A stretch of 64,000 nt of DNA, taken from Flaviramulus_B aquimarinus (GTDB lineage: Bacteria > Bacteroidota > Bacteroidia > Flavobacteriales > Flavobacteriaceae). A program made the translations under genes and the position numbers. The DNA lies in contig NZ_BAABJH010000005.1 in assembly GCF_039543205.1 (NCBI RefSeq), positions 62,001 to 126,000 of the forward strand, given 5' to 3'. The notes beneath the pieces were generated by a model that did not search any database, was not told where the DNA came from, and worked only from the letters and a program-made list of their open reading frames with translations. Positions 34,427-43,945 of this stretch are shown here, piece by piece (position 1 is the first letter of the stretch; every line of letters begins with the position of its first letter).

Positions 34427-34535
34427 ATTTGTATGTCTGTGTGATGCAGTAATAATATGTTTCTTAACACAATTTTATGTTTTAGTAATACATAAAGCTT
34501 AACAGAAACAGTATATTTATGTTTAAAAATAGTCT

Positions 34536-35948
34536 ATGAAATTTTTAAAATCTGCATGCCTTTTATTTTCATTATTAGCATTTTTAAGTGTTAAGTCTCA
34601 AACTGACGAAAACATTCTAAAAAAAATATATACCGAATCTTTAACCAATGGTAAGAGTTACGATTGGTTAAATCATTTATCCAACCAAATTGGCAGTAGA
34701 TTATCAGGCTCTTTAGGTGCCGAAAAAGCAGTGGCTTATACCAAAGCAGAACTTAAAAAATTAGGTCTAGACAAAGTTTGGTTACAACCTGTTCTGGTAC
34801 CAAGATGGGTGCGAGGCGCCAAAGAGTTTGCGTTTATAGAAACCGCTCCAGGAAAAACTAATAAAGTAAATATATGTGCCTTAGGAGGCTCTATAGCAAC
34901 ACCAGCATTAGGCTTAAAAGCTAAGGTTGTAGAAGTTAAAACCTTTGAAGAACTCGAAGCTTTAGGTAAAGAAAATATAGAAGGTAAAATCGTGTTTTAT
35001 AACCGTCCCATGCAAGCAGATTTAATCCAAACGTTTGATGCTTATGGAGGTTGTGTAAATCAGCGTTATCAAGGTGCTATAGAAGCTTCAAAATATGGAG
35101 CTGTTGGAGTTGTAGTACGTTCCATGAATTTAAGATTGGACGATTTACCACATACAGGTAGTATGACTTATGAAGGTGTAGCTGTTGAAAATCGTATTCC
35201 GTCAGCGGCTATCAGCACCAATGATGCCAACTTATTAAGTACCATGTTGCAATTGGATAGTAATATAAAATTTTACTTTAAACAGAGTTGTAAGCAGCTT
35301 AAAGATGTGTTATCCTATAATGTTATTGGACAAATAACAGGTAGCGAATACCCTAATGAATATATGATTGTTGGAGGACATTTAGATTCTTGGGATTTAG
35401 GAGATGGTTCTCATGACGACGGAGCAGGTGTGGTACAATCCATGGATGTTTTAAGATTACTAAAAGCATCTGGAATTAAACCAAAGCGGAGTATTAGGGT
35501 GGTGTTATTTATGAATGAGGAAAATGGATTACGTGGCGGAAATAAATATGCAAGTGAAGCTAAACAAAAAGGCGAAAATCACGTGTTTGCACTAGAAAGC
35601 GATGCAGGCGGATTTACACCTCGTGGCTTTAGTTTTGATTGTAATGATGCCAGTTTTAATCAGGTATTGAGTTGGAAACCCTTATTTAAACCCTACTTAA
35701 TTCATTATTTTGAAAAGGGTGGAAGCGGTGCAGATGTTGGACCGTTAAAAACAGAAACAAATGTTTTGGCTGGATTACGACCAGACAGTCAACGCTATTT
35801 TGACCACCATCATGCTAGTAATGATACCTTTGATGCTGTAAACAAACGTGAGTTAGAATTAGGAGCAGCAACTATGACAGCTTTAGTGTATTTGTTTGAT
35901 AAATATGGAGTGAATCCGATTTCCAATAATACACCTATTAAAAATTAA
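34536..35948 (+). CDS. M28 family zinc aminopeptidase/carboxypeptidase, exported
   Basis: 470 residues with a signal peptide (CLLFSLLAFLSVKSQ). A protease-associated-like insert sits at about 130-230 (IEGKIVFYNRPMQADLIQTF). The M28 catalytic core follows: MIVGGHLDSWDLGDGSHDDG supplies the first histidine and bridging aspartate, FMNEENGLRGGNKYA the catalytic/bridging glutamates, ALESDAGGFTP the aspartate, and YFDHHHASNDTFD the last histidine. All five zinc ligands are present. The arrangement is closest to plasma glutamate carboxypeptidase-like (CPQ) enzymes. It should trim peptides in the periplasm or outside. Confidence 0.92.
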   Translation: MKFLKSACLLFSLLAFLSVKSQTDENILKKIYTESLTNGKSYDWLNHLSNQIGSRLSGSLGAEKAVAYTKAELKKLGLDKVWLQPVLVPRWVRGAKEFAFIETAPGKTNKVNICALGGSIATPALGLKAKVVEVKTFEELEALGKENIEGKIVFYNRPMQADLIQTFDAYGGCVNQRYQGAIEASKYGAVGVVVRSMNLRLDDLPHTGSMTYEGVAVENRIPSAAISTNDANLLSTMLQLDSNIKFYFKQSCKQLKDVLSYNVIGQITGSEYPNEYMIVGGHLDSWDLGDGSHDDGAGVVQSMDVLRLLKASGIKPKRSIRVVLFMNEENGLRGGNKYASEAKQKGENHVFALESDAGGFTPRGFSFDCNDASFNQVLSWKPLFKPYLIHYFEKGGSGADVGPLKTETNVLAGLRPDSQRYFDHHHASNDTFDAVNKRELELGAATMTALVYLFDKYGVNPISNNTPIKN

Positions 35949-36060
35949 TATAATGAATTGGGATTAAAAACTTAAGGTTTTTGCTGCATTAGTAGACAAA
36001 TGTTCTAGGTTTTATTTAAACGAAATTTATGATTATGTCATGATAATAGAACCAAAATAA

Positions 36061-36615
36061 ATGAAAAAAGTAACCATATTATTAGCCTTAACATTCGCAT
36101 CGATGGTTATGGCACAAAATGAAGAAAAATTACCGTTTTATGAAATCCCAGAACATCCTGAAGCCTATACAGCAGGAACTGTAGCAGCAAGACTAGTTGA
36201 TGGTTTAGGGTTTCGGTATTATTGGGCTACCGAAGGTTTAAGACCAGAAGATTTAAGTTATAAACCGAGTGTATCTGGGCGTACCACAGAAGAAATCATT
36301 GACCATATATTTGGGCTTTCAAATTTTATTCTCAAATCTGTAATTGAGAAAGGGGAAAGAACAAAGCAAACCGAGCTTTCTTTTGAAGAAAAAAGAAAAC
36401 AAACCTTAATGAATTTTAAAACAGTATCCGATATTTTAAGAACCATGAATGATGTGTCTCAATTTGATAACGATAGGTTTCCGTTTTGGAATATTATTAA
36501 CGGTCCAATTTCAGATGCATTGTGGCATTGCGGACAGGTTGTTATGTTAAGACGTGCATCTGGCAATCCGTTTAATTCTAATGTAAGTGTTTTTAGTGGA
36601 AAATTAAGGGAGTAG
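36061..36615 (+). CDS. Exported DinB-like four-helix protein
   Basis: 184 residues. The N-terminus (KVTILLALTFASMVMAQ) is a signal peptide, which is unusual for the mostly cytoplasmic DinB/YfiT superfamily. The helical body has the DinB-like pattern: VDGLGFRYYWATEGLRPEDL near residue 50, a histidine in EEIIDHIFGLSNF and another in SDALWHCGQVVMLRR, positions used for metal binding in the family. A third clear histidine is not seen. Its substrate is unknown. The stop codon is immediately followed by the stop of the convergent acyltransferase-like gene, with no gap. Confidence 0.78.
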   Translation: MKKVTILLALTFASMVMAQNEEKLPFYEIPEHPEAYTAGTVAARLVDGLGFRYYWATEGLRPEDLSYKPSVSGRTTEEIIDHIFGLSNFILKSVIEKGERTKQTELSFEEKRKQTLMNFKTVSDILRTMNDVSQFDNDRFPFWNIINGPISDALWHCGQVVMLRRASGNPFNSNVSVFSGKLRE

Positions 36616-37779
36616 TTATAAATAGCTCAACCACCATTTATCTTTATTGTTTTGTTTATATAGGTCAAACGTTTTACAAATTGGATATAGAATAAGAATA
36701 ATACTTATCCAAATCAAATAAACAAAACCAAGATTTAAGCCATAACCTTTTAATGCAGGGACGTTTGTAACCCAATCTTTTAAAATCATTTTTTCCCAAC
36801 CAAACCCTGAAAGTTCAGCAAAAAGCAATGCAAAAGCATGAATGATATAAATATGTAAAATGTAATAGAAGAATGGCACTCTTCCAAAAGTTTTAAAAAA
36901 ATCGACGAGTTTGCCTTTTAATTTTTCAGTATGTGCAAGAAAAATAAATGTTCCACCTAAAGTTATTAATAAATACATTAAAGAAGGAGGATATTTTGAA
37001 GGGTTTAAAAATGAAATTAAATCTTTTGATATCGTATCATAACTTTTCCAAGGAGTGGAATCGCCGTAAATATTTATAAATCTTAGTATTACAAATAAGG
37101 TTACTGAAGAAAGGCCTATGATATTAAACATCTTTTTTCTCTTATTGGCATCAAAAGAAGACCTGTAAAATGCTCCAAAATAATAACCTAATGACATTAC
37201 TGCTATCCAGGGAATAAGCGGATAAGCAGTTTCAAAATCATACCCGCTCCCTAAGTCAAAAAAACGATATTCATGTAATATAGACCAAAAAACATTGTCA
37301 TAATGAACAGTATCTAAAAGATTATGTCCAAAAATTAAGATACAGCTAAAAATTAAGATATAGTTTCTTGGTAAATATATAATACCTGCTAAAACAATCA
37401 TGCTTATTCCTAAAACCCAAATAACAAATAAACCGGGACTAGAAAATGTAACATCAAAATACCATGCAAAGTTGACTATGGTTAATTCAATAAAAACTAA
37501 CCAAAGCCCTCGCTTTATTAAAAAGCTAGATAGTTCTTTTTTGGTTTTTCTTTTACTAATCATAAAAGCTGACAATCCTGCTAAAAAACTAAATGCTGGT
37601 GCACAAAAATGAGTAATCCATCGGGTAAAAAAAAAGGGTAAATTACTTTGTGTAGGATCTCCAGGACTAAAAAGGAAAGAATCATGGTGGAAATAATCTC
37701 GTGTGTGGTCAAGAGCCATAAGAACCATTACTATACCTTTTAAAATATCGAGAGACTGCACTCTTGTCGATTTTGTCAT
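36616..37779 (-). CDS. Membrane acyltransferase, heparan-alpha-glucosaminide N-acetyltransferase-like (copy 1)
   Basis: 387 residues with about ten membrane helices. The N-terminus QSLDILKGIVMVLMALDHTR carries the D-H in the first helix typical of DUF1624/HGSNAT-like and other transmembrane acyltransferases. Further conserved points are FFTRWITHFCAPAFSFLAG, GHNLLD and PFFYYILHIYIIHAF. The family moves acetyl groups across the membrane to sugars or other acceptors. It is the last gene of the six-gene operon and a clear paralogue of the next gene upstream; the two end in the same NKDKWWLSYL. Confidence 0.85.
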   Translation of the reverse strand: MTKSTRVQSLDILKGIVMVLMALDHTRDYFHHDSFLFSPGDPTQSNLPFFFTRWITHFCAPAFSFLAGLSAFMISKRKTKKELSSFLIKRGLWLVFIELTIVNFAWYFDVTFSSPGLFVIWVLGISMIVLAGIIYLPRNYILIFSCILIFGHNLLDTVHYDNVFWSILHEYRFFDLGSGYDFETAYPLIPWIAVMSLGYYFGAFYRSSFDANKRKKMFNIIGLSSVTLFVILRFINIYGDSTPWKSYDTISKDLISFLNPSKYPPSLMYLLITLGGTFIFLAHTEKLKGKLVDFFKTFGRVPFFYYILHIYIIHAFALLFAELSGFGWEKMILKDWVTNVPALKGYGLNLGFVYLIWISIILILYPICKTFDLYKQNNKDKWWLSYL

Positions 37780-37797
37780 AACACTACTCCCTTAAAA

Positions 37798-38982
37798 TTA
37801 TAAATAACTCAACCACCATTTATCTTTATTATTAGCTTTATAAACCATGTATTTTTTACTCGGAAAGTAAAGTAACGTAATAACACCTATCCAAACCATA
37901 TAAACAATAAAAAGGGAATAACCGTAGGTTAAAAGTTTTCCACTGCTAAAAATATCTTTCGTTAAAATCATATCTTGCCAATCACCACCAAAAATAACGA
38001 TGCCTATTGTAGCGAAAACATGAATAACCAATATGTGTAAGAAATAATAAAACAAAGGAACACGACCAAAAACCAAAAAGAAATCGGTTATTTTGTTTTT
38101 AGTAGATTCAAAGGCAAATAAAAATAATAAGGCTGGACCAATGGTAATCAAAATATAAGCCAGTGACGGTGGGTATTTTGTGACTTTAAAGAATGACATA
38201 ATAGTTTTTGCCATCGTATTTTGAGTTGTCCACGGCACTAAATCGCCATAAATATTAATACCTCTTAAAACAAAAAATAAAAGCGTAGCTCCTAAGCCTA
38301 AGCGGAGCAGCCATGTTTTTCTAATAATAGTACTGAAGTTCTTTTGATATAAATAGCCTAAAGAGTAACCCAAAACCATGAGCCCAATCCATGGTAAAAC
38401 GGGATAAAATACGCCAATATCAAATGTTTTGCTAATGGTAACAATATTTGCTTGATGTAATACATACCAGATTACAGATTGAAAACTATTGCCTTGCATA
38501 ACAATACCATCTAATACATTATGTCCAGCTACAATAATAACACCAATAATTAAAAGGGTTTTTCGTGATAAATAGATTAAGAACGATAGAAACACCATAC
38601 TTAATCCAATAGCCCAAATGACTTGAAGTACCAGTCTGCTAAAGGTAATATCGAATTTCCATAGTAAATTATTTAAGGTTATTTCTAGAAATATTAGCCA
38701 TAAACCTCGAGTAAATAAAAATTTAAAAAGCTCGGGTTTTGTTTTTTTTGCGCCATATAAAAAAGCCGATGTACCAGCAAGAAATACAAATACAGGTGCA
38801 CAATAATGTGTTATAAACCTTGTGAAAAATAAAAATGGCGTTGTTGTTTCTAAGTTTGTTGGATCTGTAAAAAAGGATCCGTAATGGAAAAAATCCCTAA
38901 CGTGATCTAGTGCCATAATGACCATTACAACACCTCTTAATACGTCTATAGATTCAATACGGTTGGATTTTATTAGACTCAT
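37798..38982 (-). CDS. Membrane acyltransferase, heparan-alpha-glucosaminide N-acetyltransferase-like (copy 2)
   Basis: 394 residues, the same layout as copy 1: ESIDVLRGVVMVIMALDHVR in helix 1, FTRFITHYCAPVFVFLAGTS, GHNVLDG, INIYGDLVPW and PLFYYFLHILVIHVFA. The two proteins align along their whole length, and even the DNA around both stop codons is alike (36616-36648 and 37798-37830), so they arose by tandem duplication. Sequence divergence is substantial inside, so they may now differ in acceptor. It begins 9 bases after the MBOAT gene in the same operon. Confidence 0.87.
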   Translation of the reverse strand: MSLIKSNRIESIDVLRGVVMVIMALDHVRDFFHYGSFFTDPTNLETTTPFLFFTRFITHYCAPVFVFLAGTSAFLYGAKKTKPELFKFLFTRGLWLIFLEITLNNLLWKFDITFSRLVLQVIWAIGLSMVFLSFLIYLSRKTLLIIGVIIVAGHNVLDGIVMQGNSFQSVIWYVLHQANIVTISKTFDIGVFYPVLPWIGLMVLGYSLGYLYQKNFSTIIRKTWLLRLGLGATLLFFVLRGINIYGDLVPWTTQNTMAKTIMSFFKVTKYPPSLAYILITIGPALLFLFAFESTKNKITDFFLVFGRVPLFYYFLHILVIHVFATIGIVIFGGDWQDMILTKDIFSSGKLLTYGYSLFIVYMVWIGVITLLYFPSKKYMVYKANNKDKWWLSYL

Positions 38983-38991
38983 ATAATGTTG

Positions 38992-40407
38992 TTAAAATTG
39001 AAAATAAATAAACTGTTCGCCACTTCCTTGGGCAATTATGATTAAAAAAGTCATGATGGCCCAAACGACTCCTAAAACGATTGGAGATGTTCTTAGAGAC
39101 ACTTCTTTCATAGAAGTATTTCGCATAATCCAATGGCATAAAAATAGCATGGCAATAACAACACTTACTTTTATAATTGTAAAGGTGTCTAGAATTTTTT
39201 CACCTTCAATTTGCATATAAAACATAGATTTAATCATATTCCAAGCGGTATCAAAGGTTCTAGCTCTAAAAAACACCCAGGTTATATTCACACAGCTAAA
39301 AGTAATAAAAGCTAAAAATATACCATTCCACTTAGTTATTTTAAATGGTAAATAACGTTTTTGTAACCGTTCTAAAATTAAATAAGTTCCGTGTAAACCA
39401 CCCCAAACTAAGAAAGTCCAAGCAGCTCCGTGCCATAATCCGCCTAGTAGCATGGTTAACATTAATGCAGCATACATTCTGGTGATACCATGACGATTTC
39501 CGCCCAAAGGAATGTACAAATAGTCTTTTAACCATGATGATAAAGAAATATGCCAGCGTTTCCATAAGTCAGAAAACCCCAAAGACGCATAAGGATACCT
39601 AAAGTTATCAGGTAAAATGATTCCTAGCATTAACGCAATACCAATAGCACAGGTTGAATATCCTGCAAAATCAAAAAATATCTGACCTGAGAAAGCAATT
39701 GTACCAATCCAAGCATCAATGCCATGTAATAATTTATCTGACCCAAAAACGGCATCAGATGTGTCAGCTAGCAGCGTATCTGCCATAACTACTTTTTGAA
39801 ACAATCCTATGGTTAGAAGAAATAATCCCCAAATAAATTGGTTTGTTGTTGCCTTTTTTTCTTCGTAAAATTGAGTTATTAAGTCTTTGGCTCTTACAAT
39901 AGGTCCAGCTACCAATTGAGGAAAGAAGGTTACATAAAGTGCAAAATCCAAAAAGGTTCTAGCTGGTTTAATTTTGCGTTTGTACATGTCTATGGTGTAA
40001 GACATGGTTTGGAAGGTATAGAATGATATTCCCATGGGTAAAATAATATCCATGGGTTGAGCCTGAAAATCGATACCAATACTATTCATGATAGTTACAA
40101 AATTTTCAAGAAGAAAATCGCCATATTTAAAGAAGGCTAAAAAACCAAGATTGACTAACATACTTAGTAGCAGCCATATTTTGCGTTTTTTCTGGTTTTC
40201 TTCTACCGCTAAGCGTTTTCCTGCTGTCCAATCAACAACTGTTGATATCCAAAGCAAAATAACTAGTGGTGGATTCCACATGCCATAAAAAACATAACTG
40301 GATAATAAAAGCATACGCTTTTTGTTGGTCCAATTAAATAGTTTTGAATAGTATAATGCCAATACTATAATTAAAAACAATACAAAACTTAATGAATTAA
40401 ATAACAT
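38992..40407 (-). CDS. MBOAT family O-acyltransferase (AlgI/DltB-like)
   Basis: 471 residues with about ten helices. The MBOAT signature is complete: FSDLWKRWHISLSSWLKDYL with the conserved W-H-I-S and asparagine/aspartate region, YIPLGGNRHG, and the catalytic histidine in LLGGLWHGAAWTFLVWGGLH. AlgI-type enzymes pass acetyl groups from a cytoplasmic donor to polymers outside, usually with an SGNH-type partner. The SGNH-like gene directly upstream (2-base gap) fits that partnership. Product location: inner membrane. Substrate polymer unknown. Confidence 0.93.
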   Translation of the reverse strand: MLFNSLSFVLFLIIVLALYYSKLFNWTNKKRMLLLSSYVFYGMWNPPLVILLWISTVVDWTAGKRLAVEENQKKRKIWLLLSMLVNLGFLAFFKYGDFLLENFVTIMNSIGIDFQAQPMDIILPMGISFYTFQTMSYTIDMYKRKIKPARTFLDFALYVTFFPQLVAGPIVRAKDLITQFYEEKKATTNQFIWGLFLLTIGLFQKVVMADTLLADTSDAVFGSDKLLHGIDAWIGTIAFSGQIFFDFAGYSTCAIGIALMLGIILPDNFRYPYASLGFSDLWKRWHISLSSWLKDYLYIPLGGNRHGITRMYAALMLTMLLGGLWHGAAWTFLVWGGLHGTYLILERLQKRYLPFKITKWNGIFLAFITFSCVNITWVFFRARTFDTAWNMIKSMFYMQIEGEKILDTFTIIKVSVVIAMLFLCHWIMRNTSMKEVSLRTSPIVLGVVWAIMTFLIIIAQGSGEQFIYFQF

Positions 40408-40409
40408 GG

Positions 40410-41447
40410 TTAGTTGGTTTTTTTGTTAGTAATTGCTTTGTCTTTTATCATAATCTTAGCTAGCTCTGTAGTGAAAAAGCGTGCATCTTTATGAGATAAA
40501 TGAGATTCTTCAGGACATGTTAAGTTCTTGAATTGGTCATAATCTTCAAAATGATAAGCAGGAACCTTAGCTTGTTTAACTAAATCATCCCAAAAATCAG
40601 TTCGAGGTAATCCCATTTTCTCACCCATTCTCACACTACCACTTGAAGGGCATCTTAAAAGCAAAACGTTTCCGCCTCTAGCTTTAAAAGTATTTAAGTC
40701 TTTTAGAAAGAAAGCCATTGTTGCGTCCTTGTCTGGCGGCGGACCATTTTTAGCACCTTCCATAAAAAATTGCCAAACTTTAATCACAGAATTAGCATAA
40801 GCTGTATCAGTCACTGTGATTGGTTTCATTTTCAAGTTTCTGTCCATTTCAATCTCTCCAAATTCATGAAATGGTGGCATAGGGTCAAGTACTCTATTAC
40901 CAACATGTATTTTATTTATTAATTCTTTTAGTTTGATTCCATCAACACCTTGGTGATCACTCATAAACACTAAACTCTTTTGTAAAGGGATAGACAGCAA
41001 GTGATTTAATTGTTGTGCATACGTCCTATTGTGAAAGTAATCTACTTTAGCTTGAGGCCATGCCCAAGGTTGTGCCTCGGGATTTGTGGTAGAAAAGAAC
41101 AAGCCTGGAGTTGCACCAACTAAAATAGTTCCGTTGAATTTAGTATTATTTACTATATCATGGAATATAGGTAAAGGAGAACTACCAACCGTAGCTAGTT
41201 GTATTGGGCGAATACCGGTTTGAGTTTCCCATTCATTCAATTGTATATCGAATAATACTCTAGAGGATCCCATAAGAAGCATATTATCACTCGTAGCATT
41301 TTCTACTCTTTCTCTTTGCACAGACCAAAGTGCCTCATTATCATCTAGAGTTTGGGTAAACCCTTGGGAGCGCCAATAACTTTCCCAAAATATAGAGGTA
41401 ATAATGGTAATAATTATAGCGACGATTAGTGTTAGTTTTAATTTCAT
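40410..41447 (-). CDS. Membrane-anchored SGNH/AlgX-like protein, probable MBOAT partner
   Basis: 345 residues. One N-terminal membrane anchor (LKLTLIVAIIITIITSIFWE) precedes a periplasmic domain. DNMLLMGSSRVLFDIQLNEW contains the G-S-S-R block in the position of the SGNH block I serine. NVLLLRCPSSGSVR forms a central strand, and CPEESHLSHKDARFFTTEL near the C-terminus gives the block V-like S-H-L-S. These features match DltD/AlgJ/AlgX-like proteins that finish acyl transfer to extracellular polymers. The tight coupling with MBOAT (2 bases) supports that role; the serine as nucleophile is inferred. Confidence 0.72.
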   Translation of the reverse strand: MKLKLTLIVAIIITIITSIFWESYWRSQGFTQTLDDNEALWSVQRERVENATSDNMLLMGSSRVLFDIQLNEWETQTGIRPIQLATVGSSPLPIFHDIVNNTKFNGTILVGATPGLFFSTTNPEAQPWAWPQAKVDYFHNRTYAQQLNHLLSIPLQKSLVFMSDHQGVDGIKLKELINKIHVGNRVLDPMPPFHEFGEIEMDRNLKMKPITVTDTAYANSVIKVWQFFMEGAKNGPPPDKDATMAFFLKDLNTFKARGGNVLLLRCPSSGSVRMGEKMGLPRTDFWDDLVKQAKVPAYHFEDYDQFKNLTCPEESHLSHKDARFFTTELAKIMIKDKAITNKKTN

Positions 41448-41473
41448 ATTGGTTGGTATATAGGATAATAAAT

Positions 41474-42781
41474 CTATTTTTTAATTCTAAACGCTTGTTT
41501 CTTTTGATAGGTTAAAGAACGCCAAAGCCATTCCACAGGACCATAATGAAATAACTTTAACCATATAGGGCTGAAAATTAATTGAAAAATCCAAATGGCT
41601 CCAACAATGTAATACAATTCAAATCGTTGTAACTCACCATATAATGAGAAACCGAACCCGTAAAATAGTATTGTGGTAATCACACTATGCATTAAATAGT
41701 TGGTTAGTGCCATTCTTCCTACTGCTGCTAAAGCTTTTTGAAGAACGTCTAATACTCCAGATTTTATAAATAACATAAACAAACCAACATGCCCAATGGT
41801 TGTAAACAAGCGTCCAATTTGATACGTCATGCCCGCTTTATGCATCGTGAGTTTATCAAAATTACTATCTAAAATTGAAGTGGTTTCTATATAGTTTATT
41901 GTTAAACCTATTAGGTAACCCGTAATTAGCATGATGAGGTAAAACATATATTGGCGTTCACCATGAAAAATGCGAAGCTTAAAAAAGGCCATGCCTAATA
42001 GCATAAAGCTTAAAATATCCCAACTCCAAATACGGTAAGGAAACCAAGTTTGCATGAATTGATTCATTCTTGTTTTTTCGGTTACAATTGCCCAATATCC
42101 TTGATGCATTTTTTCGATGAATTTGTCGACTTCTTCTGGGGTTTTCTTTGTGTTGAATTTTTCCCAATTCTTCAGGTCTTCTTCTTGTCCTTCTGTTAAT
42201 TCAGCATCTTGGTTTTTTAGTTCTTGTGCTTGAAGTCCAGCTTTCTGGGTTTGTAAATCGGTCTTATAATCGCTAATATCCCATAAAACACCAATAGAAA
42301 GTAGTAAACAACCAGCAATAATTAGATTTTTAACATTTGTATTTCTAAAAGGAAATAGCATCAGACCAAAAATGGCATACGGAAATAAAATGTCTCCATG
42401 CCACAGTAAAACCCATACGTTGATTAAACCAAATACTAAAAGCCACAAAATTCTACGATAATAAATATCGGCGGTACGTATTCCTGCGCCATTGCTCTCA
42501 AGCCTTTTTGTCAATAAGATAACACCAGCACCAAATAGTAAGGTGAATAACCCTCGCATAGTGCCTTCAAAAAGCATTTCATTTACAAACCAAACTTGTA
42601 AGTTGTAACCATCTGAACCTCCAGAAATACTAGGATCCGAATATGCAAAAGGAAGCCCCATACCGTTTATATTCATTAAAAGGATTCCTAAAAGTGCTAT
42701 TCCTCTAATAACATCTAAAGCATTAATTCGTGATTTTTGACTTGTAGGCTTGAAGTGTACTTGGTTGGATGTGTTTCCCAT
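41474..42781 (-). CDS. DUF418 family membrane protein
   Basis: 435 residues with eight to ten helices. RINALDVIRGIALLGILLMN is the DUF418 N-terminal signature (also shared in outline with other transmembrane acyltransferases), and the C-terminal DUF418 domain has GRMALTNYLMHSVITTILFY and the ending GPVEWLWRSLTYQK. A charged, glutamate- and lysine-rich loop lies near residues 180-230. DUF418 proteins have no proven activity but are grouped with acyltransferase-like membrane proteins. The gene sits between the NTF2-like lipoprotein and the SGNH gene in the operon. Confidence 0.88.
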   Translation of the reverse strand: MGNTSNQVHFKPTSQKSRINALDVIRGIALLGILLMNINGMGLPFAYSDPSISGGSDGYNLQVWFVNEMLFEGTMRGLFTLLFGAGVILLTKRLESNGAGIRTADIYYRRILWLLVFGLINVWVLLWHGDILFPYAIFGLMLFPFRNTNVKNLIIAGCLLLSIGVLWDISDYKTDLQTQKAGLQAQELKNQDAELTEGQEEDLKNWEKFNTKKTPEEVDKFIEKMHQGYWAIVTEKTRMNQFMQTWFPYRIWSWDILSFMLLGMAFFKLRIFHGERQYMFYLIMLITGYLIGLTINYIETTSILDSNFDKLTMHKAGMTYQIGRLFTTIGHVGLFMLFIKSGVLDVLQKALAAVGRMALTNYLMHSVITTILFYGFGFSLYGELQRFELYYIVGAIWIFQLIFSPIWLKLFHYGPVEWLWRSLTYQKKQAFRIKK

Positions 42782-42788
42782 TTCTATA

Positions 42789-43670
42789 TTATTTGTTCAT
42801 GGCATCATTAATTCCTTTAGTATCTGCAAATTGTTGAAACTGGATTATTTTGTTGTCCTTAAGCGTCCATAAATGTGCCATTTGCAAATCTATAACTGCA
42901 CCATTTTTTTTATATTTTGCTTGATAACGACCAGTAGCCAGAATTTTGTTATTGGTCATTTCATAAAGCTTTATATCTGCAAGTTTCCAATACTCCCAAT
43001 CACTTCCAATTCTTGAAAAGACACCTTCAAGTATGGCATCAAATCCAATATATGGGTTGCCATCTGCCAACGGAAAGTTTTCAGCTTCATTCCAAATTAC
43101 ATTAGTATCTAAGGCACTGCCAACCGCAGGAATATCACCTTTGGCAAAATCGTTATACAATTTTTGGATTACTGAAGTATTGTTTGGATTTAAGTATGGA
43201 TCTATACCAAGTTGTTCCATAAAAGCAAGGTTATCCATAAAATCTTGCTCTTGAGCAATTTTACCATTTTTCATTTTAACCAGTGTGGTACCATCAATAT
43301 TTACAGATTTATGAGTAGCTGGAATGCCAAAAAAATCGCCGGTATGGTCACCTTTAAAATTCCAATGTTTTACTATTTTGTCATCTTGTCCAAAAACATC
43401 AACAATATTGAATTCAATATTTGAAAAACCAGTAACATAGTGATTATAAAAATCCTTGACATTGTCAATTCCAACTATATTTTCTGGACTCATGATTAAA
43501 GTAATGTCTGAATCAAAATTTGTATCATTAAAATAATCTAGATTTCCATTATTAATAATTTTATCCCAAGTATTTGAATACATTTTGATGTCTTTTTCAA
43601 TTTTTGAATTATTACAAGCAGATAAACAAATGATAGTTGAAAGAATTAATAACTTGATTGAGTTTTTCAT
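42789..43670 (-). CDS. Lipoprotein with tandem NTF2/SnoaL-like domains
   Basis: 293 residues. The signal LLILSTIICLSAC ends in a lipobox. Two NTF2-like alpha/beta-cone domains follow, each with the same order of helix and strands: first about 30-155 (VKDFYNHYVTGFSNIEFNIV ... HWNFKGDHTGDFFGIPATHK), then 165-290 (VIQKLYNDFAKGDIPAVGSA ... IDLQMAHLWTLKDNKIIQFQ). NTF2-like folds bind small hydrophobic or sugar ligands, or act as scaffolds. It is probably the first gene of the operon, 7 bases before DUF418, and may present substrate at the membrane surface; that is inference. Confidence 0.8.
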   Translation of the reverse strand: MKNSIKLLILSTIICLSACNNSKIEKDIKMYSNTWDKIINNGNLDYFNDTNFDSDITLIMSPENIVGIDNVKDFYNHYVTGFSNIEFNIVDVFGQDDKIVKHWNFKGDHTGDFFGIPATHKSVNIDGTTLVKMKNGKIAQEQDFMDNLAFMEQLGIDPYLNPNNTSVIQKLYNDFAKGDIPAVGSALDTNVIWNEAENFPLADGNPYIGFDAILEGVFSRIGSDWEYWKLADIKLYEMTNNKILATGRYQAKYKKNGAVIDLQMAHLWTLKDNKIIQFQQFADTKGINDAMNK

Positions 43671-43716
43671 AATGTGATTGTTAGTTGGTTTTAATTTGAA
43701 AAATAAATATTTGATT

Positions 43717-43734
43717 TACTCTGAATTTAGAGTA
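43717..43734 (-). promoter_or_regulatory. Inverted repeat upstream of the acylation operon
   Basis: TACTCT and AGAGTA (43717-43722, 43729-43734) flank a 6-base spacer about 47 bases before the operon's first start codon. It could be an operator; there is no independent support. Confidence 0.25.
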
Positions 43735-43945
43735 GGTGAAAACACTGTAATTAATGAAATTAATCTTGTAAAAAGAAAAGTTGTAGTAATTTATCATTAA
43801 TGCCTTTTAATTATTGCTACTAATTAAACAAGACTCAGGGAATATTCTATAATATTAGATAAATTAATGAGTATTAACAAATATTTTGAATAATATTCAG
43901 AAAACATATTAGGTTACAGCTAAATACTTAACATTTGTTAATGAT

